Assembly: GCF_040954645.1 (NCBI RefSeq)
Contig: NC_092803.1
Span: 10,975,230 to 11,039,229, forward strand
Direction: 5' to 3'
Origin: Diabrotica undecimpunctata
Taxonomy: Eukaryota; Arthropoda; Insecta; Coleoptera; Chrysomelidae
DNA: 64,000 bases
This document shows positions 52,161 through 63,255 of the stretch, piece by piece. Position numbers and translations under genes: made by a program. Every line of letters starts with the position of its first letter. Position 1 is the first letter of the stretch. The notes under the pieces are model-generated. The model was not told where the DNA came from, made no database searches, and saw only the letters and a program-made list of their open reading frames with translations.

Positions 52161-52164
52161 ATTA

Positions 52165-52611
52165 GTGGACAGGTTTGGACATGTTAAATCTTCGGATACA
52201 TTCTTATTGGATATCCAGGTTCTGTATCTGTGAAGTAGGGAGGGCAATTTAAGTTCCACCTCACTTAGGCCACAATTGTCTCATTGTGTATTCTCCCAGG
52301 AAGCTATCGTCCTTAACTTATTGTTCATCCTGCCATTTCTAAGAAGGTGGATAAGTCACCAGAAGACATCTTCCTTATGTAGGCAGGTGTGGGGGGTATT
52401 AACGATAACTCCGGGCATTCACATAGGACGTGCTCTACATTTTATCTGCTTATTCACATATTCTTCCTGCATATACGTGTGTGTACTTATCCCAGTGTGT
52501 AGAGGGGAATTGCTTAATTAACAATGACCATTTAAAAAATCAACTGTAAAGCGTAGGTTTTTTTTGGACATTCCCAAGTACTTATTTGATGCTGACTTTT
52601 TAAGGTTACTT
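52165..52611 (-). pseudogene. R1-type LINE 3' end (part 2 of a split copy)
   Basis: The minus strand matches the end of the plus-strand fragment at 56805-57635: LGMSKK-like restart, TGHCQL-type block, a Cys/His zinc motif equivalent to CRKCEREDETIEHVLCDCPE and the 3' UTR words CAATTGTGGCCTAAGTG and AACTTAAATTGCCC. It continues the RNase H fragment at 53669-54270, from which it is separated by an RTE-like insertion. Frames are decayed. Confidence 0.7.
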
Positions 52612-52623
52612 AGTGTTACCCTG
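52612..52623. repeat. Target-site duplication, left
   Basis: AGTGTTACCCTG, repeated at 53657-53668. In the uninterrupted relative near 57230 the equivalent word occurs once (CAGGGTAACACT). Confidence 0.85.
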
Positions 52624-53656
52624 CGTTAACCATCAAAAGATGATCGAAATTCTGAGAACAACTGGAGTTGACGAACAAGACTTGCGAATTATCTCAGAAC
52701 TATACTGGCACCAAACGGCAACAATTGAAATAGAGCACACAACATCCGAAGACATACAAATCCGACGAGGAGTGAGACAGGGTTGCGTCTTATCACCGCT
52801 ACTCTTTAATTTGTATTCGGAGTCTATATTCAGAGAAGCATTAGACGAGGTCCAAGGCGGAATTAAGATTAACGGAATCAGCATAGACAATAATATATAA
52901 TAGCAAGCAACGCACAAGAACTACAAAATATAATAAAGTTTACCACAGCGAGATGTTCGGTTTACATCTAAACGTTTCCAAAACTAAAACTTTAGTATTT
53001 TCAAAGACACCAATAAACGTACAGGTGTATGCCAAAAGTCAAATAATAGAACAGGTAAATTCCATAAAATATTTGGGAACAAATATCAATAGTCAGTGTA
53101 ATCCAAAAAAAGAAATCCTATCAAGAATCGAACAAGCAAGGAAAACATTCATGAGCATTAAAACATTTTTTACAAGATCAGACCTTAGTCTACAGCTTAG
53201 AATCCAAATGATCAGATGTTACGTTTTTTCTGTCTTACTGTATGGCTGTGAAAGTTGGACAATGGACTCTGAAATAGAAAAAAGAATAGCTGCCTTTGAG
53301 ATGTATATATACAGACGAATGTTGAGGATTCCATGGGTACAAAGAGTTACTAATGTTGAGGTACTTCGTCGCATGTGTAAACAAAAAGAATTACTAAGAA
53401 TAATCAAAGAGAGGAAAATGCAATACTTGGGTCATGTGCTGAGAGGCGAAAGATATGAATTACTTCAAGTTATACTGGAAGGAAAGGTACAGGGCAAAAG
53501 ATCAGTAGGAAGACGCCAGAACTCGTAGCTGAAAGACCTGAGGAGATAGTTCGACCGCTCATCCGCAGAGATCTTTCGCGCAGCAGTTTCCAAAACTACA
53601 ATTGCCATTTGGATCGCCAACCTTCGAAAGGAGACGGCGCAATGAGAAGAAGAAGA
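52624..53656 (+). mobile_element. RTE-like LINE, 5'-truncated, inserted in an R1-type copy
   Basis: Flanked by the 12-bp direct repeat AGTGTTACCCTG. It begins at GCGTTAACCATCAAAAGATG, inside the RT just after the first catalytic block (RVNHQKMIEIL), and ends in a 3' UTR with GGAGACGGCGCAATGAGAAG and a (GAA)n tail. The same 5' border is used by the copy at 12205-12486. Confidence 0.9.
52640..53528 (+). pseudogene. RTE-like RT (no YADD) and C-terminal domain
   Basis: KMIEILRTTGVDEQDLRIIS, QIRRGVRQGCVLSPLLFNLY and GIKINGISIDNN (52640-52900), then a small deletion that removes the RYADD box. The frame resumes with SEMFGLHLNVSKTKTLVFSK (52953), YLGTNINSQCNPKKEILSRI, MIRCYVFSVLLYGCESWTMD, MYIYRRMLRIPWVQRVTNVE and HVLRGERYELLQVILEGKVQ to a stop at 53526. 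The C-terminal 191 residues are uninterrupted, but loss of both palm aspartates makes the RT inactive. Confidence 0.85.
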
Positions 53657-53668
53657 AGTGTTACCCTG
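53657..53668. repeat. Target-site duplication, right
   Basis: AGTGTTACCCTG, identical to 52612-52623. Confidence 0.85.
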
Positions 53669-54270
53669 GTAATTTTACATCCTTGCCCTTCTTCGCGTTT
53701 TTCACGGTTTGCGTGCGGGAGTGACATTTGACAATTTCCGTGATTATTGTAGTTGACCAACCAAAAAGATCCCCAGGTCCTAAGAGTCTTAGACCTGTCG
53801 TCTTCCTAGTCAATTGGTCAGCAGTGCGATTGTCTTTGTTACTATTGTGTCCTTTAACCCACCTTAGTGACTGGTGACACACCATTACTAACTTTGATGT
53901 GACACGTGGTCTATTCAAGGTTAGTAGCGCTTTTCTGCCATCTGTTCAGATTATTATAGTTTTTCCGGCTATACCTTTTTGGGTTATCTCTTTTGCGACT
54001 ATGAAGATATAAGCCAGTTCTGTCTGAACTGCGCTGGCATTTCTGCCTATACCCCACTTTATTCTAAGGTTCAGTGATTTGGAGTATATCTCGCATCCTG
54101 AGCCTTCTGCAATTTTGGAGCCATTGGTGTATATGCAATACGCATTTGCTACGTTTGTCTCCTTATACTGACTTCGATTTTCGTCAAAGACAAACTTTGG
54201 TTTAATTAAGATATTACAAATATTTAAATTTAAAGTTGTATTCTGAGTTTTCATTGCTTTAAATTCACAC
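53669..54270 (-). pseudogene. R1-type LINE RNase H domain (part 1 of a split copy)
   Basis: Minus strand: CIYTNGSKIAEGSG (54130; YTDGSK with D changed to N), ASAVQTELAYIFIVAKEI (acidic E retained), then IICTDG-like text near 53950, NRPRVTSKLVMVCHQSLRW, VKGHNSNKDNRTADQLTRKT (the H and last D) and GPGDLFGWSTTIITEIV. The plus-strand sibling at 56805 aligns throughout. The catalytic N and a stop at 53946 indicate inactivity. Confidence 0.8.
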
Positions 54271-55030
54271 TTCTCCCACTATTCTCCCAAATGCTCGCTC
54301 AATAAGCCCTTACATTTAAAACTTTACCTAGAATTTTAAGTTATTAAATAATTTTTGTTGTTTCTTAATATTTATGTATAAATAACGCTGGGTCGAATTT
54401 AAAAAAAGTCCGTCCAATGCCCGATTCTAATCAATAGAACAACTGTTCTTATTTCATTTTAATGTCATAGAATTTTTCCAATTTTATTATTTTTTGTCTT
54501 ATAGCGTTGCAATAAAATATTAATTTTCATACATTTTAAATAAACGAAGTGAATTGTGTTTTAAAATTTTTATTACATATTGTTCACTAAAAATATACCA
54601 TTTTAAAATTAACTCTTTTTAACGTTTATTAATAAATAAATACACCAAAACGCATTTTACACAGCCCATTTTAAAGTTTTTTTAATAAATATAACCTAAC
54701 GGTTTTAACTTACATACAAAAATTATAAAAAAACAGGGATTTTTCATTTAAATTGTTAATAAATTTAATAAATAAAAATTGGATGAATTTACATAACTTC
54801 TGTTATTATACCCATACAGAATCTAAAACAATGGTTAGATGGTAGACACAGCGACTGTCTCAATAATTTCTTATTTCCCTGGTTTATAAAGTTATTATTT
54901 CGTAAATACCATAACTGTGGCAAGAAAAAATAAAGACTGGGCTACCACTACATTGGCTTCTTGGTGGTTGGAGTAGGGACTACCAACCTGGGGTCATCAG
55001 GAAACTATAAGGAATTACATGAAAAACGTA
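54271..55030. other. Very AT-rich, no gene
   Basis: No recognised feature until the R1-type linker begins about 55031. Confidence 0.35.
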
Positions 55031-55545
55031 GATAAAAAAATTCCTTTTTGGGGGTACGAAGAGATTGCCAATAATAGAAAAATATGCATTGCCATCAGGA
55101 GATAGGCTAGAAGGCAAGAGGAAGACGTGAATTAATCGAAACGATCAGACTGAATATGGTGTACAATGCGCGAAAGAGGGAACTGTCCAGGAAGATCCGA
55201 GCCAAGAAAAAGATGCACTGGAGAAAACTGTGTAACAAGTTGGATGGGAACGTAATTAATCATCAGTATAAAATCGTAATAAAGCAGTTTAAGCTGTACC
55301 CTGTGTATGAGGTACCACTGGACAGGAAGCTTAAGGTTACCTGATAGCTGGCTTCACCCGGCCTCTGGCAAGGAGTGCAGTAGTACACCGAAGCCAAACA
55401 AGCTGTACCTTTTACTAAAGACAAACTTAACTACATACAGTTAAGTGCCTTTAGGACACGAAAGGCTCCGGGTGTCGATGGGACACCACAAAAGCCGACG
55501 TGGCCTTTAGAACACTTGAAAGCACTGCTTGAACCAAAGTAAGCA
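55031..55545 (+). pseudogene. R1-type LINE linker and RT lead-in
   Basis: KIPFWGYEEIANNRKICIAI followed by RR (55035-55105) resembles the PWWxxEIxxLRxxC linker block. The 62-codon frame at 55156 reads NARKRELSRKIRAKKKMHWR, KLCNKLDGNVINHQYKIVIK and QFKLYPVYEV, the R1-type lead-in with LCxxLDxDxWGxxY, here lacking the Trp. AFRTRKAPGVDGTPQKPTWP follows near 55455, the RT-opening APGxDGIP block. Frameshifts separate the parts. It may be the 5' part of the copy whose RNase H lies at 56805, with the RT lost. Confidence 0.7.
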
Positions 55546-56635
55546 CTGCTTGAAACACATTTCTGGAAAATTAAAATATCTTAAGGCTAGTGCTATTCCC
55601 AAATGGAGAAGATAAGTATCGATATGTTTGCCTTCTTCCGTGCATAGGTAAATTATGAAAGAATTATTATTAAAGGAATAGGAAGAAAGGCGACGCGATG
55701 AATGACGAGATTGAAGGTTAACAGGGAGTAGCAGAGGGTGAGAAGGAGTAAGCAATCGCATAAAAAAGTGCAAGAACGTGTGAGAACTGTGCTTGAATAA
55801 GAGATCGAGTGAATAAGTGATCGGGCATTGTGCTTAAGGATGTAGATCGGTGACATTAATAGCGATAATCTCCGAGTAATCCCAGCGTGTGGTATTGAAT
55901 ACCATCGTGGCCACGTTAAAGCAATCCTGCCCAACTTTTAGGACCGAGGTATTTTTCGAACATTTTGATCACCCCCCTTATAAAAGACGAAAAAAAGATG
56001 GTTTAGATCGCATAGGATATTAGAACATTTCATAATATAATTTAAAAATATTGACTTATTTTACAATATATTTATTTACTTAAAAGAAAAAATTTCTCAG
56101 ATTTTTTGTTTTAGTTTATATTAGTTATTATACACCCATTATTAAAATGCAATCACTACTTTATGCTTCAAAATTTTCAACTTTTATATAAAATAATATG
56201 ATATATAAGTCTTATAATTGCAATATCCGCTAATTATGCTAGATCCTGACTAAACTCGACATGAACCTTACGAATATTTTTTCCAAAATTCACCAGCTTC
56301 TTTCATACTTACTTCCAAATCCCGTTACATCAATTTCGACCAATCACAACACTCTATTCTAAAGATTTTAATATGGCGTTTTGGTGCAAAACTGTGTGAA
56401 TATTAATGTCCCTAATTTCCATTTATTTATTAAGATAATTATAAAAATAACTAAAGAACAAATTAAAGGAAAATTGGTGAGTTAAAGTTTGGTTTCTTAC
56501 TATGGTTTTGGGTATTATTAGTAAGGTGATCTAGCGCGTCAGGTTTGTTGACAACTTATAACAATAATATTAGGTAACATTACTTTTCTATGATTTACAA
56601 TTATTTATTTATTATACGAAGGGATTGCTTGAGTG
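55546..56635. other. No gene; possible LINE 3' UTR at 55680-55935
   Basis: 55680-55935 is G/A-rich on the plus strand and ends AATACCATCGTGGCCACGTT, which reads like the 3' UTR of an R1-type LINE, but I cannot prove it. The rest (55935-56635) is AT-rich with nothing recognised. Confidence 0.35.
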
Positions 56636-56800
56636 GAGCCCGAGGTTAGACAAAAAAGTAGAGGAAGACCCCTACTTGGACTGACGATCTCAAAAAAATG
56701 GATGAGAAGTGCTCAAGATAGAGCACAATGGATAAAAATGAGGGAGGCCTATTTCCAGCAGTGAACGCAAAGGGCTGGATGATGATGATGATGATTTATT
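56636..56800 (+). pseudogene. LINE C-terminus with (GAT)n tail
   Basis: RQKSRGRPLLGLTISKKWMR, SAQDRAQWIKMREAYFQQ and a stop, then GGATGATGATGATGATGATT. This is the terminal RGRPxxxW and DRxxWxxxxxxA block of RTE/CR1-type ORFs, and the 3' end has the ...CCAGCAGTGAACG... layout. Confidence 0.7.
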
Positions 56801-56804
56801 ATAC

Positions 56805-57635
56805 ACTTATACACAAAAATGCCAGCGTAGTTCAGACAGAACTGACTGGTATGTCCATAACCGCAAAAGAGATAACCCAAAAAGATATAGTAGGAAAAAC
56901 TATAGTGATCTGCACAGATAGCAGAAAAGCGCTACTAACCTTGAATAGACCACGTGTCACATCAGGGTTGGTAATGGAGTATCACGAGTCCCTAACTCAA
57001 GCTTCGGATGGTAATACCATCTTCCTGAGGTGGTTTAAAGGACACAATAGGAATAAAGGCAACCGCATTGCTGACCAATTGTCTAGGAAGGCGGCAGGCC
57101 TAAGACTCTTGGGACCTGGGGATCTTTTTGGTTGGTCAACTACAACAATCGCGGATATTGTAAAATGTCACTCCCATACGCAAACCGTAAAAAGATGGGA
57201 AGAAGGGCAAGGATGTAAACTTGCCAGGGTAACACTAAGGAACCTTGAAGAGTCAGCAACAAAGAAGTAATTGGGAATGACCAGAAAAAACCTACGTTTG
57301 ACAGTTGGTTTTTTAACTGGTCATTGTCAACTAAGCAAACACCTCCACACAGTGTGGCTAGCAGACACACCTCTATGTAGGAAGTGTGAACGAGAAGACG
57401 AAACTATAGAGCATGTCCTATGTGATTGCCCCGAGTTATCGTTAATACGAGAGTACCGTTCGGCGAGTCCTGGCCCACACCTGCCCACATAAGAGTGATG
57501 TCTCCTTCCTAGAAATGGCAGAATGGACAATGAGCTAAGAGTGACAGCTTCCTGTGAGGATGCTCAATGGGTCAATTGTGGCTAAAGTGCTGTGAAACTT
57601 AACTCGCCCTCCCTACTCTACAGATACAGATTGGC
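56805..57635 (+). pseudogene. R1-type LINE RNase H and C-terminal zinc motif
   Basis: The plus-strand frame (56800-57270) has ASVVQTELTGMSITAKEITQ (acidic E), VICTDSRKALLTLNRPRVTS (catalytic D), WFKGHNRNKGNRIADQLSRK (H and last D) and GPGDLFGWSTTTIADIVKCH. A TAA at 57268-57270 separates it from MTRKNLRLTVGFLTGHCQLS, TPLCRKCEREDETIEHVLCD and CPELSLIREY, the C-terminal CxxC...H...C knuckle, with a stop at 57490. The YTDGSK block is lost; the fragment starts right after the GAT-tailed LINE end. The 3' UTR ends near 57635. Confidence 0.8.
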
Positions 57636-58035
57636 TGTGGGAACTAACTTGAAAAAAGTAAAAGATAATGACGTCAGCAAATTACTACATATGCATTACG
57701 GAGAGAATTGGCGCGAACTATTTGGCTTAAACTGTTACTGCAATGCTGAACACACCTATCGTATAGAAACTATATAACAAGGAGCAACAAATAACGAGGA
57801 GAATGAAAATGAAGATATTGTTTGTCAAAAGTAGTAGAAAATGAACGATTTGTTTATTTTTTTTTAATATAATTTTGAATGTTTGAGTTTTGTGATTCAT
57901 TTAGACATCCTGTATATGGGCAAAAACCATTCATAACAAAAGTCGCTAAATTCACCTGCAGTTATATCCAAAATCTGATAACTCTACTGATTAGTTTCGA
58001 AACCCGGTAAATCATATAAATTTATAGGACTCATA
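57636..58035. other. No gene recognised
   Basis: The open frame 57592-57777 extends the LINE 3' region into unrelated sequence (its C-terminal half HMHYGENWRELFGLNCYC matches nothing I recognise). AT-rich to the start of the mariner end at 58036. Confidence 0.35.
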
Positions 58036-58480
58036 TACAGGGTGGTCCTAAACTAATTGTACAAACAGAAACCTTAGATTCTGCACTTTAAAATATTACG
58101 ATTTAAGCCAACTTGCTTTAATAAAATGTTGATATTAAGAAAGATACAGGGTGTTAAAGTGGAAATTTAAAATTCTATTTTTCGCTATAACTTTTACGTT
58201 TGTAAATATTTTTGGACAAAAATTTATAATTGGACGCTTTTAAGTAGGATAAATTATAATTTTATACATAAATTAATGTTACTGATAGATGGCGCCACAT
58301 ATGCCACAGGTGTGGCATAGATTTGCGCTTAACTTTTTTGCTCTTAAAGTTACCTCTATTTGTGTTAAAAAATATTAAACATACAATATGTTTACAAAGA
58401 AAAGGTATACTTGTTAGTAACCTCAAAATTTAACCGTTTTCGAGATAATCGCATTTTATAAGTCAGCTGCCTCATAATTC
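58036..58480 (+). repeat. Left long TIR
   Basis: Pairs with 59880-60317 as described for the element. Contains a second internal ACAGGGTG word (58145) near the tip, mirrored on the right. Confidence 0.8.
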
Positions 58481-58633
58481 TTAGTTGTGATATTTGTGCG
58501 GTAAAGCACTCAATACCTGTAGATAAGCATAGTTCATAGTTTATTCTTATTAAAACAACTCAAAGATGATAATGTAACATTACAAAATTTTTGTTATGGC
58601 TGCTAAATGTCTTATTGGAGAAAATATTCTTCA

Positions 58634-58750
58634 TCTTCTTCTTTAGGTGCCGTGTCCGTATTCAGACGCTGGCCGTCATCATGTATACAATTTCCCTTTT
58701 TTATCGCTTCTTAAATTTCTTTACCTACTGGCGTTGTATTACTTTTTCCC
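58634..58750 (-). mobile_element. RTE-like LINE 3' tail
   Basis: Plus TCTTCTTCTTTAGGTGCCGT starts a short antisense LINE 3' end, comparable to the (GAA)n-tailed ends at 22172 and 36979, and ends about 58750. Only about 115 bp. It is inserted in the transposase remnant. Confidence 0.6.
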
Positions 58751-58759
58751 TATTGTAAA

Positions 58760-59535
58760 ATGCTGAAAAACCAAAATATATGGTTTATGTAAGATGGTAC
58801 ACCACCACATTCTAGAGAGAAGGCGTTGAGAACATAGTTAAATATACCTTTTCTGAACGTTGGATTGGACGTGGCAGTCATATTCCTTGGCAATGTGGTG
58901 AGATATTGATATAATTATTTAATTTATAAAAAAACCCAAAATAATACTTATTATTCATTACGTAAATTGTTGTTTACCCATTTTTATTATGACAAATGGA
59001 AACTAAAGCACAGGTATGAAATAACACACGTGTCTTGTTTCATAATACTTTTGCTACAAATCTTACCTTAAAGACTCAGCATTTTTACAAAAACATCATC
59101 GTTGGCCTAATAACCGATATTGTTATAAATATAGTAAACAAACAGGCAATTTAGTTCAGCATAATATTAGTTCGTTAGTTCATAATATTATCATCATTAT
59201 CATAATAGTCCATTTGTTCTATATGTAATTATAGTTACTCGTAAGCTTATATGAGTGTATATAAGTAACCAATGAATGAGATACATCACAGTTTAATACA
59301 TTATTTAACCTTTGCGACATAATATACTATAAGATTTGGATATAGATTCGTCCATTATACATTATAGCCACCACGTAGCCCAGAATTTAATCCGCTTGAT
59401 TTTGGTGTATGGGGCGTATTAAAACAACGTGTCTATAAGAATGCCATAACCATTTGCAACCAAATATGGGAAGAAATAAATACTGCAACAGTTTCTTTAG
59501 AACCAATGATGCTATTTAATATGAGATGATTTTTA
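58760..59535 (+). pseudogene. Mariner (rosa-like) transposase remnant, split
   Basis: 58770-58915 gives IWFM*DGTPPHS and, in the next frame, RWIGRGSHIPW (second aspartate HDGAPPHF block and the RWIGRGxxIxWP block). 59365-59535 gives PPRSPEFNPLDFGVWGVLKQ, RVYKNAITICNQIWEEIN, the third aspartate block. The wording parallels the DD41D transposase at 38799-39704 (RWIGRAGPISWP, SPDFNPVDYHIWGRLKQ). About 440 bp of unrelated AT-rich DNA lie between 58920 and 59360. The first aspartate block is absent. Confidence 0.7.
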
Positions 59536-59879
59536 TGGAATATATTGACAAATGAATTAATGAAAATGGTAGACATATCGAACACTTACTTTAACAAAAA
59601 GTTTAGTAATTTAGTTTAACTATTTCTTAATTTGGTTTGTAAACAAAATGTTTTGATTACGACTTTAATTTAACATAAAATATAAAATGTTTGATGTAAA
59701 ATCCTATTATTCTGTTTTTTGTCATATCCTATTATTAATTATCCTGCTGATATATTTATTTTATTTAATATTTCGTTAACTATTAACTTTAGTTATTGGT
59801 ATTTTATACCAAAATTTAGATTTATTAATGTTTTTGTCTATTTTTCCTTCGTTGCCTGGGGTAATTGCCTTAACTCAGA

Positions 59880-60317
59880 AATATGCAGCTGATTTGTAAA
59901 ATGCGATTATCTCGAAAACTATTGAGTTTAAAAGTTATTAACAGGTATACCTTTTTTTGTTGAAATAATGTATCTTTAATATTTTGTATCACAAATACAG
60001 TTCACTCAAAGAGCAAAAAAGTTAAGTGCAAATTTATGCCACATATGTGGCATATGTGACGCCCTCTATCCGCTACATTAAAGTGTGCATCAAATATAAT
60101 TTCTCATATTTAAAAGTACCGAGTTGTAAATTTTTATGCATAAATGTTTACAAACATGAAAGTTATAGCCAAAAATAAAATTTTTAATTTGCACTTTAAC
60201 ACCCTGTATCTTTCTTAATATCAACATTTTATTAAAGCAATTTAGCTTAAATCGTAATATTTTAAAGTGTAGAATCTACTGTTTCTTTTTGTACACTTAC
60301 TTAAGGACCACCCTGTA
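59880..60317 (-). repeat. Right long TIR
   Basis: Reverse-complement partner of 58036-58480; ends GGACCACCCTGTA then TA. Confidence 0.8.
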
Positions 60318-60763
60318 TATAATTCTTATTCGTTTTTAACTATAATTATTATTTTTCCACAAAATCTTCTTAATTTTTTTATTAAACAAATTAAGTTCCT
60401 GCTTTAAAGTGATAGGTGTTAACATAAACCATAAACCTGTTGGAAATGTTAACGAGCCGTAAAAAATCGACTGCCAACATTCGTACAAATCATTTAAATT
60501 GATGGGGACACATCCGTATTCGCAGTTATAGTAAAAATACCTAGTGGAATATGTGCCACTCTAGACCTATTAATAAATTCTGGAATCTAAAGTTAAAATT
60601 TAAAAACAGCGACGGAATTATACTTTATATCAGTTTAGTAAAGGCGCGTACACATTTGGCGAACGCCGTATATCATTAACATATTACAATTTACATACTT
60701 AATTTTACTGTTTTTATTTTTAATTATACAAAGTTTATAACTAATAATTTGTTTAAAATATAC
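60318..60763. other. AT-rich, no gene
   Basis: No recognised feature. Confidence 0.35.
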
Positions 60764-60873
60764 TTGTTCTCAAAATACAAACATTAGAATGATTTCCGAA
60801 GTGGAAATTGAAACATCAATAAACGTAATTTAACATTTAATTGTGGCTTATTCCCATTTAAATAGTAATTACT
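60764..60873 (+). repeat. Family A repeat, left part, interrupted by piggyBac
   Basis: TGTTCTCAAAATACAAACATTAG begins as a short inverted arm, then AATGATTTCCGAAGTGG, AATTGTGGCTTATTCCCATT and TAGTAATTACT. It resumes at 63490 with AATGCCACAAGAAAATAGC. The uninterrupted version at 5030-5040 places TTAA at the junction. Confidence 0.85.
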
Positions 60874-60877
60874 TTCA

Positions 60878-60891
60878 CACGTTAAGCACGG
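60878..60891 (+). repeat. piggyBac left TIR
   Basis: CACGTTAAGCACGG, exact inverse of 63472-63485. Preceded by TTCA in place of TTAA. Confidence 0.9.
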
Positions 60892-61233
60892 TGAGACATC
60901 AACGCAATGTCTCACTGTCCGGTAAACTTAGGCCGGCGTGACACCAATAGACATCTCATGTCAAACAGAAAATAAGACGGCGTGGCTCACTGTAAAGTCA
61001 CACGATAATGATAAATTTATGGGAGGCGATAAATAGCCGTCTATAGAAACATCTAATGTGAACCGGTCTGGAATTTTTAGACACATTCAGTACTTACAGT
61101 CAACTGAGTGTCATCAATGAGGAGATATTGTATTTCAAAAATAAAATGCATATAAAGTAAACAAAACATTTATTAGCAAAAACTCAGTTACAAAATAAAG
61201 ACATAGTTTTATATAAATGAAAAAAAAATCGCA

Positions 61234-63107
61234 TTACTTTGATTTTGTAGCAGAATGCGTTTCAAAAAAACATGGAACACAAAAACTCTTTTTACAAGAT
61301 GTGCACTGCCATTTCGTTCTTGGAGTTTTGCTTTGTGCTTCTTGCCGTCCTAAAGTTTCTTTTTTTAAAGCATAGCACACAACACATCGACCTTTAGCGT
61401 GCTCTTGTAATACATGACGCTCATCATTTTGGATGTTCTTGGCCGATACAAGCTCATGAGTTACATCTAAAAGTGTCAAGGCAAGATGCTCTCTGAATTC
61501 AGTAATCTGCATTTTATTTTTCGTTATTTCCTTGTAACACAAGTATGCATTCACTAAAGCAGAACCTAAAATTAACTCGATTGCTAACTTCCGGTACCAT
61601 TTCGTTCCCTTTCTAAGATAATGCGAATATGCTTTCAATTGATACGAAAGATCAATATAAGCTTTGGCTTTGTTATAATCCGCGATGGCTTTTGGTTTTT
61701 CTATCTCTTTTCCACGTTGTCTCACTCCCACTACCTCATCGGTGTGTTTGGTGGTCAATAGCAGCACATCTCTCGTATCTTTCCATTTCATCATAACGAC
61801 ACCTGTACCACTTTCCTGGGCAAATACTTCATGTCTTTTTAGTTTTTTTGCCACAACTTCTTTCGCGTTCAGTTTTCTGTTCGTCCTTACAGTTCCAACA
61901 AGATGTGTTTTTCTGTTCAATAATTTAGATGCTAAATCCACACTAGTATAGTAGTTATCCGTATGGAGGGTTCGACCTTTGTCCAAAAGATTGTCCATCA
62001 AACTCATGACTACATTCGCTGTTGCATTACTGATACCATCAGTTCCACAATACACTTGTAGATTATAGGTATATCCACCAGTTGTACAAAGTTTGTACAA
62101 TTTGATTCCAAATTTGTTCTTTTTGTTTTTAATGTACTGTTTAAATTTTAAACGACCTCTAAAAGGAACAAGAGTTTCGTCAATACATACATCTGGTCCT
62201 GGCACAAGAACGTACTGAAATCTTTCTATCAACTTATTGATCAGTGGGGTCAACTTTCTAAGTTTATCATTTGCAAAGTTCACATCCTCGTTATTGTTGA
62301 AATGCCACATTTAAAGGAGTTGTTCGAATCTGTTTCTTGGCATGAGATCTTTTACCTTGTTAGCGTATAAAAAATTAGTGCTCCAATAAGCTTTTAGACG
62401 TGGTAGCTGAACTAAACACATCCAAATAATTATACCAAGAAATATTTCCATTTCTGTGTTATCAGTGGGAACCCATTCCTTTACGTGGCCTTTTGGCTTC
62501 TGCTTCTCTCTCAACACTTGCTCGGCATAAAGATTGGTTTGGTACACCATATGGTCAATAATCTCATTTGTAATAAATAGTTTGAAAAAGTCGTATGGAG
62601 TCTGCTCATATCTATCGTAGAATTCAGCTTTAATTCCAATATCAACACTAGAGAAATCAAACGTTCTTAGTGAAGTACCATCAAGGGGTCCCCATACTAT
62701 TTGAGTATCCTGGGTAGTGTTATTTTCTTCATCGGCGTCTTCGGATATATTTCGAGCTATCACATCTTCAATAGTTTGATCAATCTGTAACAAAATAACT
62801 GCTGTGATCCAAAAATTTTTCAATTGATTTATAATAGCAATGTCGCCAACAAAAAAGAAAGATCTAAACTAAGCTTACTTACCATACTGTTGTCGTGTTC
62901 AGTTGTAAGTTCACTGATATATTCAACTGACGTGGATGGAGCAAGTTCTCTTTCAACATTGATCGCCTCAGTGGTTTCAAATTTTTTTGCACGTTTTGTA
63001 GGAATTTCTTCATCACTACAGGTTGCGTCACTACTATCAGGTACATACTCATCGGATAAATAAACGTCCTCAAATTCACTTATTTTATCGTCTTCATCAG
63101 ATAACAA
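61234..63107 (-). pseudogene. piggyBac transposase, one intron, one in-frame stop
   Basis: Start ATG 63107. Exon 1 (63107-62883, 75 codons) is acidic (LSDEDDKISEFEDVYLSDE), as usual in PGBD N-termini. A 98-nt phase-0 intron (62882-62785, GTAAGT...TTACAG) follows. Exon 2 has FFKLFITNEIIDHMVYQTNL and EMEIFLGIIIWMCLVQLPRL, then TAA (62313-62311) in the RFEQLL-MWHFNNN block, where relatives continue. The frame resumes unchanged to 61234. Catalytic aspartates: CIDETLVPFRGR (about residue 277), LHTDNYYTSVDL (about 351) and AKAYIDLSYQLK (about 453); the usual D-x-x-D pair here is D-L-S-Y. The C-terminal cysteine-rich domain (CVVCYA, WQCTSCKKSFCVPCFFETH) is complete. About 590 codons, full length. 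Confidence 0.88.
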
Positions 63108-63255
63108 TTAATCCCACAATGTTTGCAGCCTACGTTTCTCTTGTTCATAATCACCGTTAGCCATGCTGCTCTCTTGATGTTTCGACTTAGAATGATGAAA
63201 TGTGCGTAGTCAATGAAATCAGAAACACAAACCAACTTGTTGACATGCGCAAAGT

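Larger units (their letters stand above)
58036..60317 (+). mobile_element. Mariner-type element with ~430-bp terminal inverted repeats
   Basis: Both ends read TACAGGGTGGTCCT next to TA. Inverted similarity extends inward to about 58480 and 59880, near 80 percent: shared words include AATAAAATGTTGATATTAAG, AAGATACAGGGTGTTAAAGTG and TTTTCGAGATAATCGCATTTTA. Each arm also contains GCCACA...TGTGGCAT, a small inner palindrome (58304-58321 and 60040-60057). The centre holds a broken DDE transposase, a LINE tail and about 430 bp of unrelated DNA. Non-autonomous. Confidence 0.85.
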
